Assembly (NCBI RefSeq): GCF_001427385.1
Contig: NZ_LMGJ01000034.1
Coordinates: 148,910 to 212,909, forward strand
DNA from: Mesorhizobium sp. Root157
Lineage (GTDB): Bacteria > Pseudomonadota > Alphaproteobacteria > Rhizobiales > Rhizobiaceae
DNA length: 64,000 nt
Reading direction: 5' to 3'
Part shown: one piece after another, positions 43,933 through 54,946 of the stretch
Position numbering within the stretch: the first letter of the stretch is position 1
Layout: each line of letters starts with the position of its first letter
Translations under genes and position numbers: made by a program
Notes under the pieces: generated by a model
What the model was told of the DNA's origin: nothing
Seen by the model: the letters and a program-made list of their open reading frames with translations, nothing else
Databases searched by the model: none

Positions 43933-46074
43933 ATGTCAGGTGCACAGTCGGCAGCCGCCGACATCGATGTCGATTTGAGGCAGCTCTTCGCCAGCCTGGC
44001 CGGGAACTGGTTGCGCATTTTGGGCGTGGCCCTGGTCGTGACCGCGCTGGCGCTGGCGTTCGCCTGGACCGCGACACCGAAATACAAGTCCGAGACGCGC
44101 CTGCTGATCGAAACGCGGGAGTCGGTGTTCACACGGCCGGACACGGCCGAAGGCGACCGGCCGATCCTCGACGAGGAAGGCGTGACCAGTCAGGTCGAGG
44201 TGATTTCCTCCACCGACATCCTCAAACAGGTGGCGGCCAAGCTCGGCCTCGCCAAGCTGCCGGAGTTCGATGCCGCTGCCGACATGTCTTTTCTCGGCCG
44301 TTTGCTGGTCGTTGCGGGCTTGAAGAGCGACCCCGGCGAGATTCCTGCCGAAGAGCGCGTGTTGAAGTCCATGCGCGAAAAGATCAACGTCTACCGCGTT
44401 GAAAAGTCTCGCGTTATCGTCATCGAGTTTTCTTCGCAAGACCCCAGGCTGGCGCAAGAAATCCCGAACGCCATCGCCGACACCTATATCGCTGCCCAAG
44501 GCAGCGCCAAGCTGGAATCGAATTCCGCCGCCACGGACTGGCTTGCGCCGGAGATCGAAGACCTGTCCAGGCGGGTCAAGGAGGCCGAAGCCAAGGTTGC
44601 CGACTATCGCAGCCAATCCGGTCTGCTTCTCGGCCAGAACAATTCATTTCTGGCAACGCAGCAGCTTTCCGAGCTTTCCAGCGAATTGTCGCGTATCCGC
44701 GCCGGCAGGGCCGCATCCGAAGCGACAGCCGAAAGCGTGCGCAAGGCCCTGCAGGGCGGGGGCTCTCTGGATGCCATCCCGGAAGTGCTGTCTTCCAGCC
44801 TGATCCAGCGGCTGCGCGAACGTCAGTTGCAACTAAAATCGGACATCGCCGACCTGTCGACCACCTTGCTCGACAATCATCCGCGTATCCGCGCCTTGCG
44901 CTCGCAACTTGCGGATCTCGACCGGCAGATTCGCGTCGAGGCCGAGAAGGTGATGGCGGCGCTGATCACCGAGGCTGAGACCGCGCAGGCGAGGGAAGCT
45001 CAACTCGTGGCCGACGTGAACAAGCTGAAGGCGCAGTCCGCACGCGCCGGCGAGCAGGAAGTGGAACTCAACGCACTGGAGCGCGAGGCAACAGCCCAGC
45101 GTCAACTTCTGGAATCCTACCTAACACGCTATCGCGAGGCTTCGTCGCGCCAGGACCGCAACTATTTGCCGGTGGATGCACGTGTGTTCTCGCGCGCCAC
45201 GCTACCCTCCGAGCCTTATTTCCCGAAGATCGTGCCGATCGCCGGGGCAGCCTTCGTCGGGTCGCTTCTGTTGGCTGCGGTTGTGGCGCTTTTGATCGAA
45301 TTGTTCTCCGGGCGTGCCATGCGGCCAGCCGTCGGCGCCAGGCCGGATCATGTCGAGCAGATTGAGATGCCGCCGCCAGTGCGCGTCGCCGCCGATGATA
45401 TTGCCGAAGCGCGGCTGGTCGCCGCCACCACAGATGCGGCGGTCGTCGAGGACATCGTCGCCCCTTCGCGCCCAAATCTGGGCGAGATCGACATCGAGAA
45501 GGCGGCCGAGAAACTGATCGCGGGGGGGGCTGGCCGTGCCATCTTCATTTCGCCTGAAGGCGATGAGGCGGCGGCGAGTTCAATTCTGGTCGCCCGTGAG
45601 GTCTCCGATGCCGGCCTGCGCGTGATCCTTCTCGATCTGACAGCCTCAGGGGCTGCATCGCGCGCCATGCTGGAGAGCGGCGTGTTTCCCGGGATCACCA
45701 ATCTGCTCGCGTCGGAAGCGCAGTTCAGCGACGTGATCCACCCCGACCAATATTCGGATTGCCATGTCATCCCGGTGGGCACTGCCGATCCGGTTCGCGC
45801 GATGCGGGCCGCTGACCGTCTGCCGATCATCATGCAGTCCCTGACCACCGCTTACGATCTTGTCGTGGTGGAATGCGGGCCGACCGATGCGCAAGGCATC
45901 CGTCGCCTGAATGGGGAGGACACAGTGGTCTTCGTGAGCGTGCTGGAAGTTGCCGACAGCGTGGTTGAAGCGACCGTCAAACTGATCGAAAACGGCTACC
46001 CCGACGTGATTTTGGTGACGCCGGCTGGCCACGATACGCCCGGTGCGCCGTTGCCTGGCAAATCCGCTGCCTGA
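43933..46074 (+). CDS. Wzc/ExoP-like polysaccharide co-polymerase with degenerate kinase domain
   Basis: 713 residues. Wzz domain with a first membrane helix at about residues 34-52 and a second near 435-455; a long coiled-coil region (residues 195-400) with an RxDxN-like LLDNHPRIRALRSQLADL. The C-terminal domain (530-705) has the fold of a bacterial tyrosine kinase, but the place of Walker A reads ISPEGDEAAASSILVARE with no GKS/T, the Walker A' is VILLDLTASG, and there is no C-terminal tyrosine cluster. It controls chain length and links to Wza. Kinase activity is unlikely; the domain may be structural. Confidence 0.88.
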   Translation: MSGAQSAAADIDVDLRQLFASLAGNWLRILGVALVVTALALAFAWTATPKYKSETRLLIETRESVFTRPDTAEGDRPILDEEGVTSQVEVISSTDILKQVAAKLGLAKLPEFDAAADMSFLGRLLVVAGLKSDPGEIPAEERVLKSMREKINVYRVEKSRVIVIEFSSQDPRLAQEIPNAIADTYIAAQGSAKLESNSAATDWLAPEIEDLSRRVKEAEAKVADYRSQSGLLLGQNNSFLATQQLSELSSELSRIRAGRAASEATAESVRKALQGGGSLDAIPEVLSSSLIQRLRERQLQLKSDIADLSTTLLDNHPRIRALRSQLADLDRQIRVEAEKVMAALITEAETAQAREAQLVADVNKLKAQSARAGEQEVELNALEREATAQRQLLESYLTRYREASSRQDRNYLPVDARVFSRATLPSEPYFPKIVPIAGAAFVGSLLLAAVVALLIELFSGRAMRPAVGARPDHVEQIEMPPPVRVAADDIAEARLVAATTDAAVVEDIVAPSRPNLGEIDIEKAAEKLIAGGAGRAIFISPEGDEAAASSILVAREVSDAGLRVILLDLTASGAASRAMLESGVFPGITNLLASEAQFSDVIHPDQYSDCHVIPVGTADPVRAMRAADRLPIIMQSLTTAYDLVVVECGPTDAQGIRRLNGEDTVVFVSVLEVADSVVEATVKLIENGYPDVILVTPAGHDTPGAPLPGKSAA

Positions 46075-46093
46075 CAAGCCCCGTTCTGCCTCG

Positions 46094-46765
46094 TCAGTCC
46101 CCGAGGCTGACCGCAAGGTTCACCGCTGCTGCCACGATCACGGTGTTGAAGAAGAACGACACGATCGAATGCACCAGCACGACGCGGCGCATCTGCGTTG
46201 TGGTGATGCCGGTGTCGGCTGTCTGCGCCGTCATGCCGATGACGGTTGCGAAATAGAGGAAATCCCAGCCTTCCGGGCGCTTGGCGCCTGCGAAATCCAG
46301 TCCGCCGATTGGAGGCCCTTGCTTGCCTTCTCCTTTTCCGGTGCCCCTTTCGTCGTCCTTCCAGTAGATGTGCGCATAATGCATCGCAGCCATGGCATGG
46401 ATCGTGAACCACCCGAGCGGGACGGAAAGCAGAGCGAAGACCAGTTCCCATGCATGGGGGCTGTCCTTGGAATTGATGATCTGGAAAAGCGAGCCGATGG
46501 CCACGGCAACGACGATCAAGGTCACCATGAATATCACGATCACCGGCTGGTCTGTCGCGTCGGCGTTCTTGCGCAGATAGCCCGGCGTCAGTTGCGGCAT
46601 TTGTGCCAGGACCAGCGCGATGTAGGCGGCGAAGAAGGCGTTGGCGCCGATGGAATAAGCAATCGGTGCGGCAACGAACAGCGCCACCGCCAGCGCAACA
46701 ATGCCGACCAGCGCCGATGCGGCGAACTGAACATGTCTGTGCATCGGGAATTTGGTGATGGCCAT
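46094..46765 (-). CDS. DUF1345 membrane protein
   Basis: 223 residues with five to six membrane helices. The C-terminal GWDFLYFATVIGMTAQTADT and RVVLVHSIVSFFFNTVIVA segments are the DUF1345 hallmarks. The function is unknown; proteins of this family are found in many soil alphaproteobacteria. It ends convergently 19 bases from the wzc-like gene. Confidence 0.88.
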   Translation of the reverse strand: MAITKFPMHRHVQFAASALVGIVALAVALFVAAPIAYSIGANAFFAAYIALVLAQMPQLTPGYLRKNADATDQPVIVIFMVTLIVVAVAIGSLFQIINSKDSPHAWELVFALLSVPLGWFTIHAMAAMHYAHIYWKDDERGTGKGEGKQGPPIGGLDFAGAKRPEGWDFLYFATVIGMTAQTADTGITTTQMRRVVLVHSIVSFFFNTVIVAAAVNLAVSLGD

Positions 46766-46782
46766 CGGTCGGTCAGGTCCGG

Positions 46783-47250
46783 TTACGGCTCTTGCACGGA
46801 CTTTACGGCGCGCCGCAGAATGCGGTCGAGTTCGCCAAGAAAACGCGAGCGGTCTTGCGGCGTGAATGCCGAATTGTAACCCTTGCTCTCGCCGGTTTCA
46901 CGCAGATGCTGCTTGAGATCGCGCATGGCGACAGCCATGCCTATGGTTTCGGGCGTGAAAGGTCGACCGGTTGGCCCCAGCACATGCGCGCCGAGTGCTA
47001 CCGCTCGTGCAGCCAGCGGAATATCCGCCGTGATCACGACGTCGTTCGGTTTCGCATTTTCCACGATCCAGTCGTCAGCCGCGTCAGCGCCCTTGGAAAC
47101 CACGACGTGGCGGATCATCGGGTCGCGGGAAGGGCGCATGCCGCCGTTCGATACGAAAGTGACCGCTACGCCAAGGCGTTCAGCCACTTTGACGACCTCC
47201 GCCTTGACGGGGCAGGCGTCGGCATCGACGAGGATGATGGGTGGCGTCAT
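46783..47250 (-). CDS. YaiI/YqxD (DUF188) family protein
   Basis: 155 residues from the ATG at 47250. The start IILVDADACPVKAEVVKVAE and the ENAKPNDVVITADIPLAARA and TIGMAVAMRDLKQHLRE segments are those of the UPF0178 family, related to PIN/NYN nucleases. Acidic residues at the usual places (DADACP, TADIP) suggest a metal site. No biological role is established. It precedes the DUF1345 gene by 17 bases. Confidence 0.92.
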   Translation of the reverse strand: MTPPIILVDADACPVKAEVVKVAERLGVAVTFVSNGGMRPSRDPMIRHVVVSKGADAADDWIVENAKPNDVVITADIPLAARAVALGAHVLGPTGRPFTPETIGMAVAMRDLKQHLRETGESKGYNSAFTPQDRSRFLGELDRILRRAVKSVQEP

Positions 47251-47299
47251 TGTTACTCGATGCAGGGGCCGGGCGTTTGGCGCCCGGCCATGATTCGGC

Positions 47300-47869
47300 C
47301 TATGCCGGCAGCACGCCGGACTTCTTGGCCGTCCATGTAGCGATATAGTCCATAAGACCGGGCGACAGGCAATCGTAGGGTTCCAGGCCAATCTTCTTCA
47401 ACTGGTTGCGGATGCCTTTCATCTTGGCCGGCTGTACGCCTGCCTCGATGATGGAAGAGACAAAGGCCGCGAACCCCGGCGGCTCCCAGCCGGTTTCCTG
47501 GAACCGCTCCGGATGGACGAATGACAGGCCCTGGAACGGATGGTCGCGCTCGACCGGCCCGTACATGTGGACGCCGCAGGCCCGGCAGGCATGGCGCTGG
47601 ATCAGCGCTTTCTTGTCGACCACCTTGAGTTTGCTCTTGCTGGCGGTGACCTTGACGTTTTCGGTGGGCACCACAGCGACCACCGAGAACAGCGCGCCGC
47701 CCGGCTTCCAGCATTTGGTGCAGCCGCAGACATGGTTGTGCGCGATCTGGCCGGTGATTTCGACAGTCACCGGGTTGTTCACGCAAGCGCAGACGAGCGT
47801 TCCACCTTTGAATTTGGCGCTCTTCTTGGGCAATCCCTTGTCGATACCGGGATGTAGTTTTTCAGGCAT
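47300..47869 (-). CDS. gfa: S-(hydroxymethyl)glutathione synthase (GFA)
   Basis: 189 residues. The zinc sites are visible: [23 protein letters not shown] and [15 protein letters not shown] helps formaldehyde join glutathione. It is 72 bases downstream of the class III alcohol dehydrogenase gene, the next enzyme of the pathway, and is probably co-transcribed with it. Confidence 0.93.
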   Translation of the reverse strand: MPEKLHPGIDKGLPKKSAKFKGGTLVCACVNNPVTVEITGQIAHNHVCGCTKCWKPGGALFSVVAVVPTENVKVTASKSKLKVVDKKALIQRHACRACGVHMYGPVERDHPFQGLSFVHPERFQETGWEPPGFAAFVSSIIEAGVQPAKMKGIRNQLKKIGLEPYDCLSPGLMDYIATWTAKKSGVLPA

Positions 47870-47941
47870 GCTTTCCTCCCCTGTTGAACCTTCAACGTGA
47901 AGTCGCTGGCCCTGCGGTCGGCGGCTTTTCCCTTTCCTTAC

Positions 47942-49069
<1,128 letters not shown>

Positions 49070-49266
49070 AGGCAGGCCCTCCAAGGCAATTTCAGATTGT
49101 ATGTCCGGATTGGCCGCCAAGCTAGCAGGCCTTGCGCAGGACGCAAGGCAACTTAGTTGTCTACGAGGAAAAGCGCGCCTTGCGACGCCGGTTTAAACCT
49201 TTGTCGGCTTGAGCAGGTCGAATGAAGTCCATAAAAGAGACCGCAATCCGAGGGACCCGTAAGCCT

Positions 49267-51279
49267 ATGTTCAAGAAGATCCTGATCGCCAATCGCGGCG
49301 AGATCGCCTGCCGTGTCATCAAGACGGCGAGGAAAATGGGCATCGCAACCGTGGCTGTCTATTCCGACGCCGACCGCAACGCCGTCCACGTCGAAATGGC
49401 GGACGAAGCTGTGCATATCGGTCCCGCCGCCGCCGCACAAAGCTACCTCGTCCCCGAAAAGATCATCGCGGCCTGCAAGCAGACCGGAGCCGAGGCGGTC
49501 CATCCGGGCTATGGTTTCCTTTCCGAGCGTGCCAGTTTCTGCGAGGCGCTGGAGGCGGAGGGCATCGTCTTCATCGGGCCTAAGCCGAAGGCCATCCGGG
49601 CGATGGGCGACAAGATCGAGTCGAAGAAATTCGCCAATGCCGCCAAGGTTTCCACGGTGCCGGGCTTTCTGGGCGTCATCGAGACCGCCGATCACGCCGA
49701 AAAGATTGCCGGCGAGGTCGGCTATCCGGTGATGATCAAGGCGTCTGCCGGCGGCGGCGGCAAGGGCATGCGCATTGCATGGTCTGAAGCCGAGGTGCGC
49801 GACGGTTTCGACCGGGCGCGCTCGGAGGCCAAAAGTTCGTTCGGCGACGAGCGCGTGTTCATCGAGAAATTCGTGGTTGATCCGCGCCACATAGAAATCC
49901 AGGTGCTCGCCGACGGCCACGGCAATGCCGTCTATCTCGGCGAACGTGAATGTTCGATCCAGCGCCGCAACCAGAAGGTTGCCGAGGAAGCGCCGTCGCC
50001 CTTTCTGGACGGGAAAACCCGGCAGGCGATGGGCGAGCAATCGGTGGCGCTTGCCAAGGCCGTCGAATACCAGAGCGCCGGCACCGTCGAATTCATCGTC
50101 GACCACGACAAGAACTTCTACTTCCTTGAAATGAATACGCGTTTGCAGGTCGAGCATCCGGTGACGGAACTCGTGACCGGCATCGACCTGGTCGAACAGA
50201 TGATCCGCGTTGCGGCTGGCGAGAAACTCGCCATCAAGCAGAGCGATGTGAAGCTCAACGGCTGGGCGGTGGAAAGCCGCCTTTATGCGGAAGACCCTTA
50301 CCGCAACTTCCTGCCGTCGATCGGCCGGCTGACGCGCTACCAGCCGCCGGAAGAAGGCAGGTTCGGCGATATCGTCATCCGCAACGACACCGGGGTCACC
50401 GACGGCGCCGAGATTTCGATGTTCTACGATCCGATGATCGCCAAATTGTGCACCTGGGCGCCGACCCGCATCGAGGCGATCGACGCGATGTCGGATGCGC
50501 TCGACAATTTCGTCGTCGACGGCATCGAACACAATATCCCGTTCCTGTCGGCGCTGATGCAGCACCCGCGTTGGCGGGAAGGGCGGCTGTCGACCGGCTT
50601 CATCGCCGAGGAATACCCGGATGGCTTCGCCCCCATCTCGCCCGATGCCGAGGAAAGGGCGGTGCTTGGCTCCGTCGCTCTCGCGGTCGAGTTGTTGCGG
50701 CGTGACCGGTTGGACCGGCTGGGCGGACGTCTTGCCCCGCACTCCGGCGCGCTCAAGCGCGACTGGGTGGTCAAGATTGGCGAGGACTACATTTCAGCCG
50801 CCATTCTTGAAGGCATGATTTCGGTGCCGATGGAGATCGATCTGTCGATCGAAGGCGGCGAACCGTTGACCGTTGCGTCCGACTGGCGCCCCGGCGATCC
50901 GGTCTGGCACGGCACGGTGGGCGGGCGCAAAATCTCAGCCCAACTGCGGCCGGTGCCCAACGGCATGAAGCTGGCGTGGAAGGGCATGTCGGTAACGGCG
51001 CGGGCGATGCTGCCGCGCACGGCCGAACTTGAGAAGCTGATGCCGGAAAAGCTGCCGCCGGACACCTCGATGATGCTGCTTTGCCCGATGCCGGGGCTGG
51101 TCGTCTCCATCGCCGTTGCCGAAGGGCAGGAGGTCAAGGCTGGCGACACGCTGGCCGTGGTCGAGGCGATGAAGATGGAAAATGTGCTTCGGGCCGAGCG
51201 CGACCTCATCGTGGCAAAGCTCAAGGCCAAGCCGGGCGACAGTCTGGCGGTCGATGCCGTGATCATGGAGTTTGCGTGA
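49267..51279 (+). CDS. pccA: Propionyl-CoA carboxylase alpha subunit (biotin-dependent acyl-CoA carboxylase)
   Basis: 670 residues from the ATG at 49267 (earlier in-frame ATG at 49222 rejected; GAGGG lies before 49267). Residues 1-450 are biotin carboxylase ([29 protein letters not shown]); 460-590 the BT linker domain; 600-670 the biotin carrier with the biotinyl Lys in VEAMKMENV. It carboxylates propionyl-CoA, feeding methylmalonyl-CoA into central metabolism, with a PccB partner absent from this window. The isofunctional 3-methylcrotonyl enzyme is the alternative. Confidence 0.9.
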   Translation: MFKKILIANRGEIACRVIKTARKMGIATVAVYSDADRNAVHVEMADEAVHIGPAAAAQSYLVPEKIIAACKQTGAEAVHPGYGFLSERASFCEALEAEGIVFIGPKPKAIRAMGDKIESKKFANAAKVSTVPGFLGVIETADHAEKIAGEVGYPVMIKASAGGGGKGMRIAWSEAEVRDGFDRARSEAKSSFGDERVFIEKFVVDPRHIEIQVLADGHGNAVYLGERECSIQRRNQKVAEEAPSPFLDGKTRQAMGEQSVALAKAVEYQSAGTVEFIVDHDKNFYFLEMNTRLQVEHPVTELVTGIDLVEQMIRVAAGEKLAIKQSDVKLNGWAVESRLYAEDPYRNFLPSIGRLTRYQPPEEGRFGDIVIRNDTGVTDGAEISMFYDPMIAKLCTWAPTRIEAIDAMSDALDNFVVDGIEHNIPFLSALMQHPRWREGRLSTGFIAEEYPDGFAPISPDAEERAVLGSVALAVELLRRDRLDRLGGRLAPHSGALKRDWVVKIGEDYISAAILEGMISVPMEIDLSIEGGEPLTVASDWRPGDPVWHGTVGGRKISAQLRPVPNGMKLAWKGMSVTARAMLPRTAELEKLMPEKLPPDTSMMLLCPMPGLVVSIAVAEGQEVKAGDTLAVVEAMKMENVLRAERDLIVAKLKAKPGDSLAVDAVIMEFA

Positions 51280-51382
51280 GACGAAAGCCGTAGTTGTGAA
51301 CTCATCGCGGCTGGACTCGCATCGCTTCGACCGGGACAATACATCTGGGCGGAGTTGAGTCCTTTCAGGCGGCGCGAACGAC

Positions 51383-54300
51383 ATGGCGGATGACAGACTT
51401 CCACGCGATCCGCTGAAGCGGGAAGCGGCGATGCGGCAGGCGCGGCCGGAAGCGTCCCCGCGCATGTTTATCCATCTGCGCGTCCACTCGGCCTATTCGC
51501 TGCTTGAGGGCGCCTTGCAACTCGGCAAGATCGTCGGCCACGCGCTCAAGGACGAAAGCCCGGCCATCGCGGTCACCGATACCAACAATCTGTTCGGCGC
51601 GCTCGAATTCGCCCAGAAGGCGGTCAAGGACGGCATCCAACCGATCATTGGCTGTCAGATCGACCTGGCTTTCTCCGGCGAGAATGCCGATGGCCAGCGC
51701 GACCGCCGCCGACTGGGGCCGGAGACATCCCCCGTCGTACTGATCGCCGCCAACGAGGCCGGCTACCGCAACCTGGTCAGGCTGGATAGCCGCATCTATC
51801 TCGAAACGCTGGCGGGCGAGGCGGTTCACCTGACCACCGACATGCTGGCCGGTAATTGCGACGGCATTATCTGCCTGACCGGCGGCCCGCGCGGTCCGAT
51901 AGGGGTCGCGCTCAGGGCAGACCGGCGCGACCTGGCCGAGAGCCGGCTGTCGGCCTTGAAAGCGCTGTTCGGCGACCGGCTCTATGTCGAATTGCAGCGC
52001 ACAATCGGCTACGACCGCGGCATCGAGAAGGCAACGATCGAACTTGCCTATCGGCATGAACTGCCGCTTGTTGCCACCAATGAAGCTTTCTTCTCGTCGC
52101 GCGAGGACTATGAAGCGCATGACGCGCTGATCGCCATTGCCGAAAGTTCTGTCGTCGCCGCCGACAACCGCCGCCGGCTGTCGCCCGACAATTTTCTCCG
52201 GAGCCAGGCGGAAATGGCGACGCTTTTCGCCGACCTGCCGGAAGCCCTCGACAATACCGTCGAGATCGCCCAGCGCTGCTCCTTCTATCCGAAGACGCAC
52301 AAGCCGATCCTGCCGCGTTTCGCCGGTGCCGGCGTTGCCGACCCGGAGGCCGCCGAAAAGGCCGAGGCGGAAGAATTGAGGCGTCAGGCCAGGGAAGGGC
52401 TCGATCACCGGCTTGCGGCGCATGGGGCGACCACGGGCCATTCGGTCGAAGACTACAAGGAGAGGCTGGAGTTCGAGCTCGGCATCATCGAGCGCATGAA
52501 GTTCCCCGGCTACTTCCTCATCGTGTCGGACTTCATCAAATGGGCGAAGGCCCAAGGCATTCCGGTCGGGCCGGGGCGCGGCTCGGGCGCAGGCTCTCTC
52601 GTTGCCTATGCGCTGACCATCACCGATATCGACCCCTTGCGCTTTTCCCTGCTGTTCGAACGCTTCCTCAACCCCGAGCGCGTGTCGATGCCCGACTTCG
52701 ACATCGATTTCTGCCAGGACCGCCGCGAAGAGGTGATCCGCTACGTGCAGGGCAAGTATGGCCGCGATCAGGTCGGCCAGATCATCACCTTCGGAACGCT
52801 GCAGGCGCGCGCCGTGCTGCGCGACGTCGGGCGGGTGCTGCAGATGCCCTACGGGCAGGTCGACCGGTTGTGCAAGATGGTGCCGCAGAACCCGGCCAAC
52901 CCCGTCAAGCTTGCCGAGGCGATCGCCAATGAGCCGCGCTTTGCCGAAGAGGTGGAGAAAGAGCCGATCGTGCAGACGCTGCTCGACATGGCGCAGAAGC
53001 TTGAAGGGCTTTATCGCCATGCTTCCACGCATGCCGCCGGCATCGTCATCGGCGACCGGCCGCTGTCGGAACTGGTGCCGATGTACCGCGATCCACGCTC
53101 GGACATGCCGGTCACCCAGTTCAACATGAAGTATGTCGAGCAGGCCGGGTTGGTGAAGTTCGACTTTCTCGGCCTCAAGACGCTGACGGTGCTCAACACT
53201 GCCGTGAAACTGATCGCCCGGCGCGGCATCGATATCGATCTGGCGCATATCCCGCTCGATGACGAGAAAACTTACGCCATGCTGTCGCGCGGCGAGGTCG
53301 TCGGCGTGTTCCAGGTTGAAAGCGCCGGCATGCGCAAGGCGCTGCTCGGCATGAAGCCGGACTGCATCGAGGACATCATTGCTCTGGTGGCCCTCTATCG
53401 TCCCGGCCCGATGGAAAATATTCCCACATACAACGCCAGAAAGCACGGCGAGGAGGAGACCGCCTCAATCCATCCAAAGATCGATCATCTGGTGAAGGAG
53501 ACGCAAGGCGTCATCGTCTATCAGGAACAGGTGATGCAGATCGCCCAGGAACTGGCGGGCTACTCGCTGGGCGAAGCCGACCTTCTGCGCCGGGCCATGG
53601 GCAAGAAGATCCGCGCCGAGATGGACAAGCAGCGCGAGCGCTTCGTCACCGGATCGGTCGAGCGCGGCGTGACCAAGCCGCAGGCCGATTTCATCTTCGA
53701 CCTTCTGGCCAAGTTCGCCGACTACGGCTTCAACAAATCGCACGCCGCCGCCTATGCGGTGGTTTCCTACCAGACCGCCTATCTCAAGGCGCACTATCCG
53801 GTCGAGTTCCTCGCCGCCTCGATGACGCTCGACATGGGCAACACCGACAAGCTGGCGGACTTCCGCCAAGATGCGCTGCGGCTCGACATCGATGTGGTGG
53901 CGCCCTCGGTGCTCTCCAGCTACCGCGATTTCGAGGTAGGCGAAAATCGCATCTTCTATTCGCTGGCGGCGCTGAAAGGCGTCGGCGATGCGGCGGTCGA
54001 GCACATCGCGGAAAAGCGCAAGGAAGGCCAGTTCAAGAGCCTTGCCGATTTCTGCGAGCGCATCGACCCCAAGGTGGTGGGCAAGCGTGTCTTCGAAAGC
54101 CTGATCACGGCGGGCGCGCTGGATTGCTTCGGCCATGACCGCGCCGCGATGATGGCCGGTGTCGAACGCATGATGGGCCTCGCCGCGTTGGCGCACGAGA
54201 ACGCGGCCCTTGGCCAGGCCGATATTTTCGGCGCCTCGCTGGGTGCCCAGTCCGAGGCGCTGCATCTGCCCGCGACCGATGCATGGCTGCCGGCCGACCG

Positions 54301-54910
54301 CCTGCATCGCGAATTCCAGGTCGTCGGCTTCTATCTCTCGGCGCATCCGCTCGACGAATACAAGGCGGCGCTGGAAAAGATGCGGGTGCAGACCTGGGCC
54401 GAGTTTTCGGCGGCGGTGAAGCGCGGCGCCACGGCGGGGCGGCTTGCCGGCACCGTGACCTCGAAACAGGAGCGCAAGACCCGCACCGGAAACAAGATGG
54501 GCGTAGTGAACTTTTCCGACACCACCGGCCAGTACGAAGCCGTGATGTTTTCCGAGACCCTGGCGCAGTATCGCGACCTGCTTGAACTCGGCAAGTCGAT
54601 GGTCATCACCGTTGCGGCAGAGGACCGCCCCGAAGGCGTCAATCTGCGCATCCAGACCGTGCAGTCGCTGGAGGAAGAGGCCAGCCGCATCCAGAAGGCG
54701 CTGCGCATCTTCGTGCGCGATGCCGCACCCGTCAGCATGTTGGCCGGCCAGCTTTCCGTGAAGGGCGAGGGGCAGGTCAGTTTCGTGGTGATCAAGGACG
54801 ACGGCAAGGGTGAGGTCGAGATCGAACTGCCCAATCGCTACCGCATTTCCCCGCAAGTGGCCTCCGCCATGCGCGCCGTGCCCGGCGTGGTCGAGGTGGA
54901 ACTCGTGTAG
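51383..54910 (+). CDS. dnaE: DNA polymerase III alpha subunit DnaE
   Basis: 1175 residues. N-terminal PHP domain (FIHLRVHSAYSLLEGALQLG), palm with the three catalytic aspartates (PDFDIDFCQDRR plus a later Asp), thumb, fingers, HhH region and OB domain near residues 980-1060 (RLAGTVTSKQERKTRTGNKM). It is the replicative DnaE1 type by length and by having no error-prone ImuA/ImuB neighbours. The start at 51383 is the first in-frame ATG; an ATG at 51464, nearer the PHP domain, is also possible. No intein. Confidence 0.95.
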   Translation: MADDRLPRDPLKREAAMRQARPEASPRMFIHLRVHSAYSLLEGALQLGKIVGHALKDESPAIAVTDTNNLFGALEFAQKAVKDGIQPIIGCQIDLAFSGENADGQRDRRRLGPETSPVVLIAANEAGYRNLVRLDSRIYLETLAGEAVHLTTDMLAGNCDGIICLTGGPRGPIGVALRADRRDLAESRLSALKALFGDRLYVELQRTIGYDRGIEKATIELAYRHELPLVATNEAFFSSREDYEAHDALIAIAESSVVAADNRRRLSPDNFLRSQAEMATLFADLPEALDNTVEIAQRCSFYPKTHKPILPRFAGAGVADPEAAEKAEAEELRRQAREGLDHRLAAHGATTGHSVEDYKERLEFELGIIERMKFPGYFLIVSDFIKWAKAQGIPVGPGRGSGAGSLVAYALTITDIDPLRFSLLFERFLNPERVSMPDFDIDFCQDRREEVIRYVQGKYGRDQVGQIITFGTLQARAVLRDVGRVLQMPYGQVDRLCKMVPQNPANPVKLAEAIANEPRFAEEVEKEPIVQTLLDMAQKLEGLYRHASTHAAGIVIGDRPLSELVPMYRDPRSDMPVTQFNMKYVEQAGLVKFDFLGLKTLTVLNTAVKLIARRGIDIDLAHIPLDDEKTYAMLSRGEVVGVFQVESAGMRKALLGMKPDCIEDIIALVALYRPGPMENIPTYNARKHGEEETASIHPKIDHLVKETQGVIVYQEQVMQIAQELAGYSLGEADLLRRAMGKKIRAEMDKQRERFVTGSVERGVTKPQADFIFDLLAKFADYGFNKSHAAAYAVVSYQTAYLKAHYPVEFLAASMTLDMGNTDKLADFRQDALRLDIDVVAPSVLSSYRDFEVGENRIFYSLAALKGVGDAAVEHIAEKRKEGQFKSLADFCERIDPKVVGKRVFESLITAGALDCFGHDRAAMMAGVERMMGLAALAHENAALGQADIFGASLGAQSEALHLPATDAWLPADRLHREFQVVGFYLSAHPLDEYKAALEKMRVQTWAEFSAAVKRGATAGRLAGTVTSKQERKTRTGNKMGVVNFSDTTGQYEAVMFSETLAQYRDLLELGKSMVITVAAEDRPEGVNLRIQTVQSLEEEASRIQKALRIFVRDAAPVSMLAGQLSVKGEGQVSFVVIKDDGKGEVEIELPNRYRISPQVASAMRAVPGVVEVELV

Positions 54911-54946
54911 CCCACTGGACGGTCGGAAGCCGGAGCGCTATCGCAA

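Noticed and set aside
16075..46074. Integrase or insertion sequence that moved the surface block
   Set aside because: I looked for transposase and integrase motifs and found none in this span; mosaic origin rests on composition only.
49079..49266. A gene between adhC and pccA
   Set aside because: Only an alternative pccA start at 49222 is seen; homology begins at 49267.
51365..53446. Minus-strand frame of 693 codons opposite dnaE
   Set aside because: dnaE motifs are complete on the plus strand; the antisense frame has no family features.
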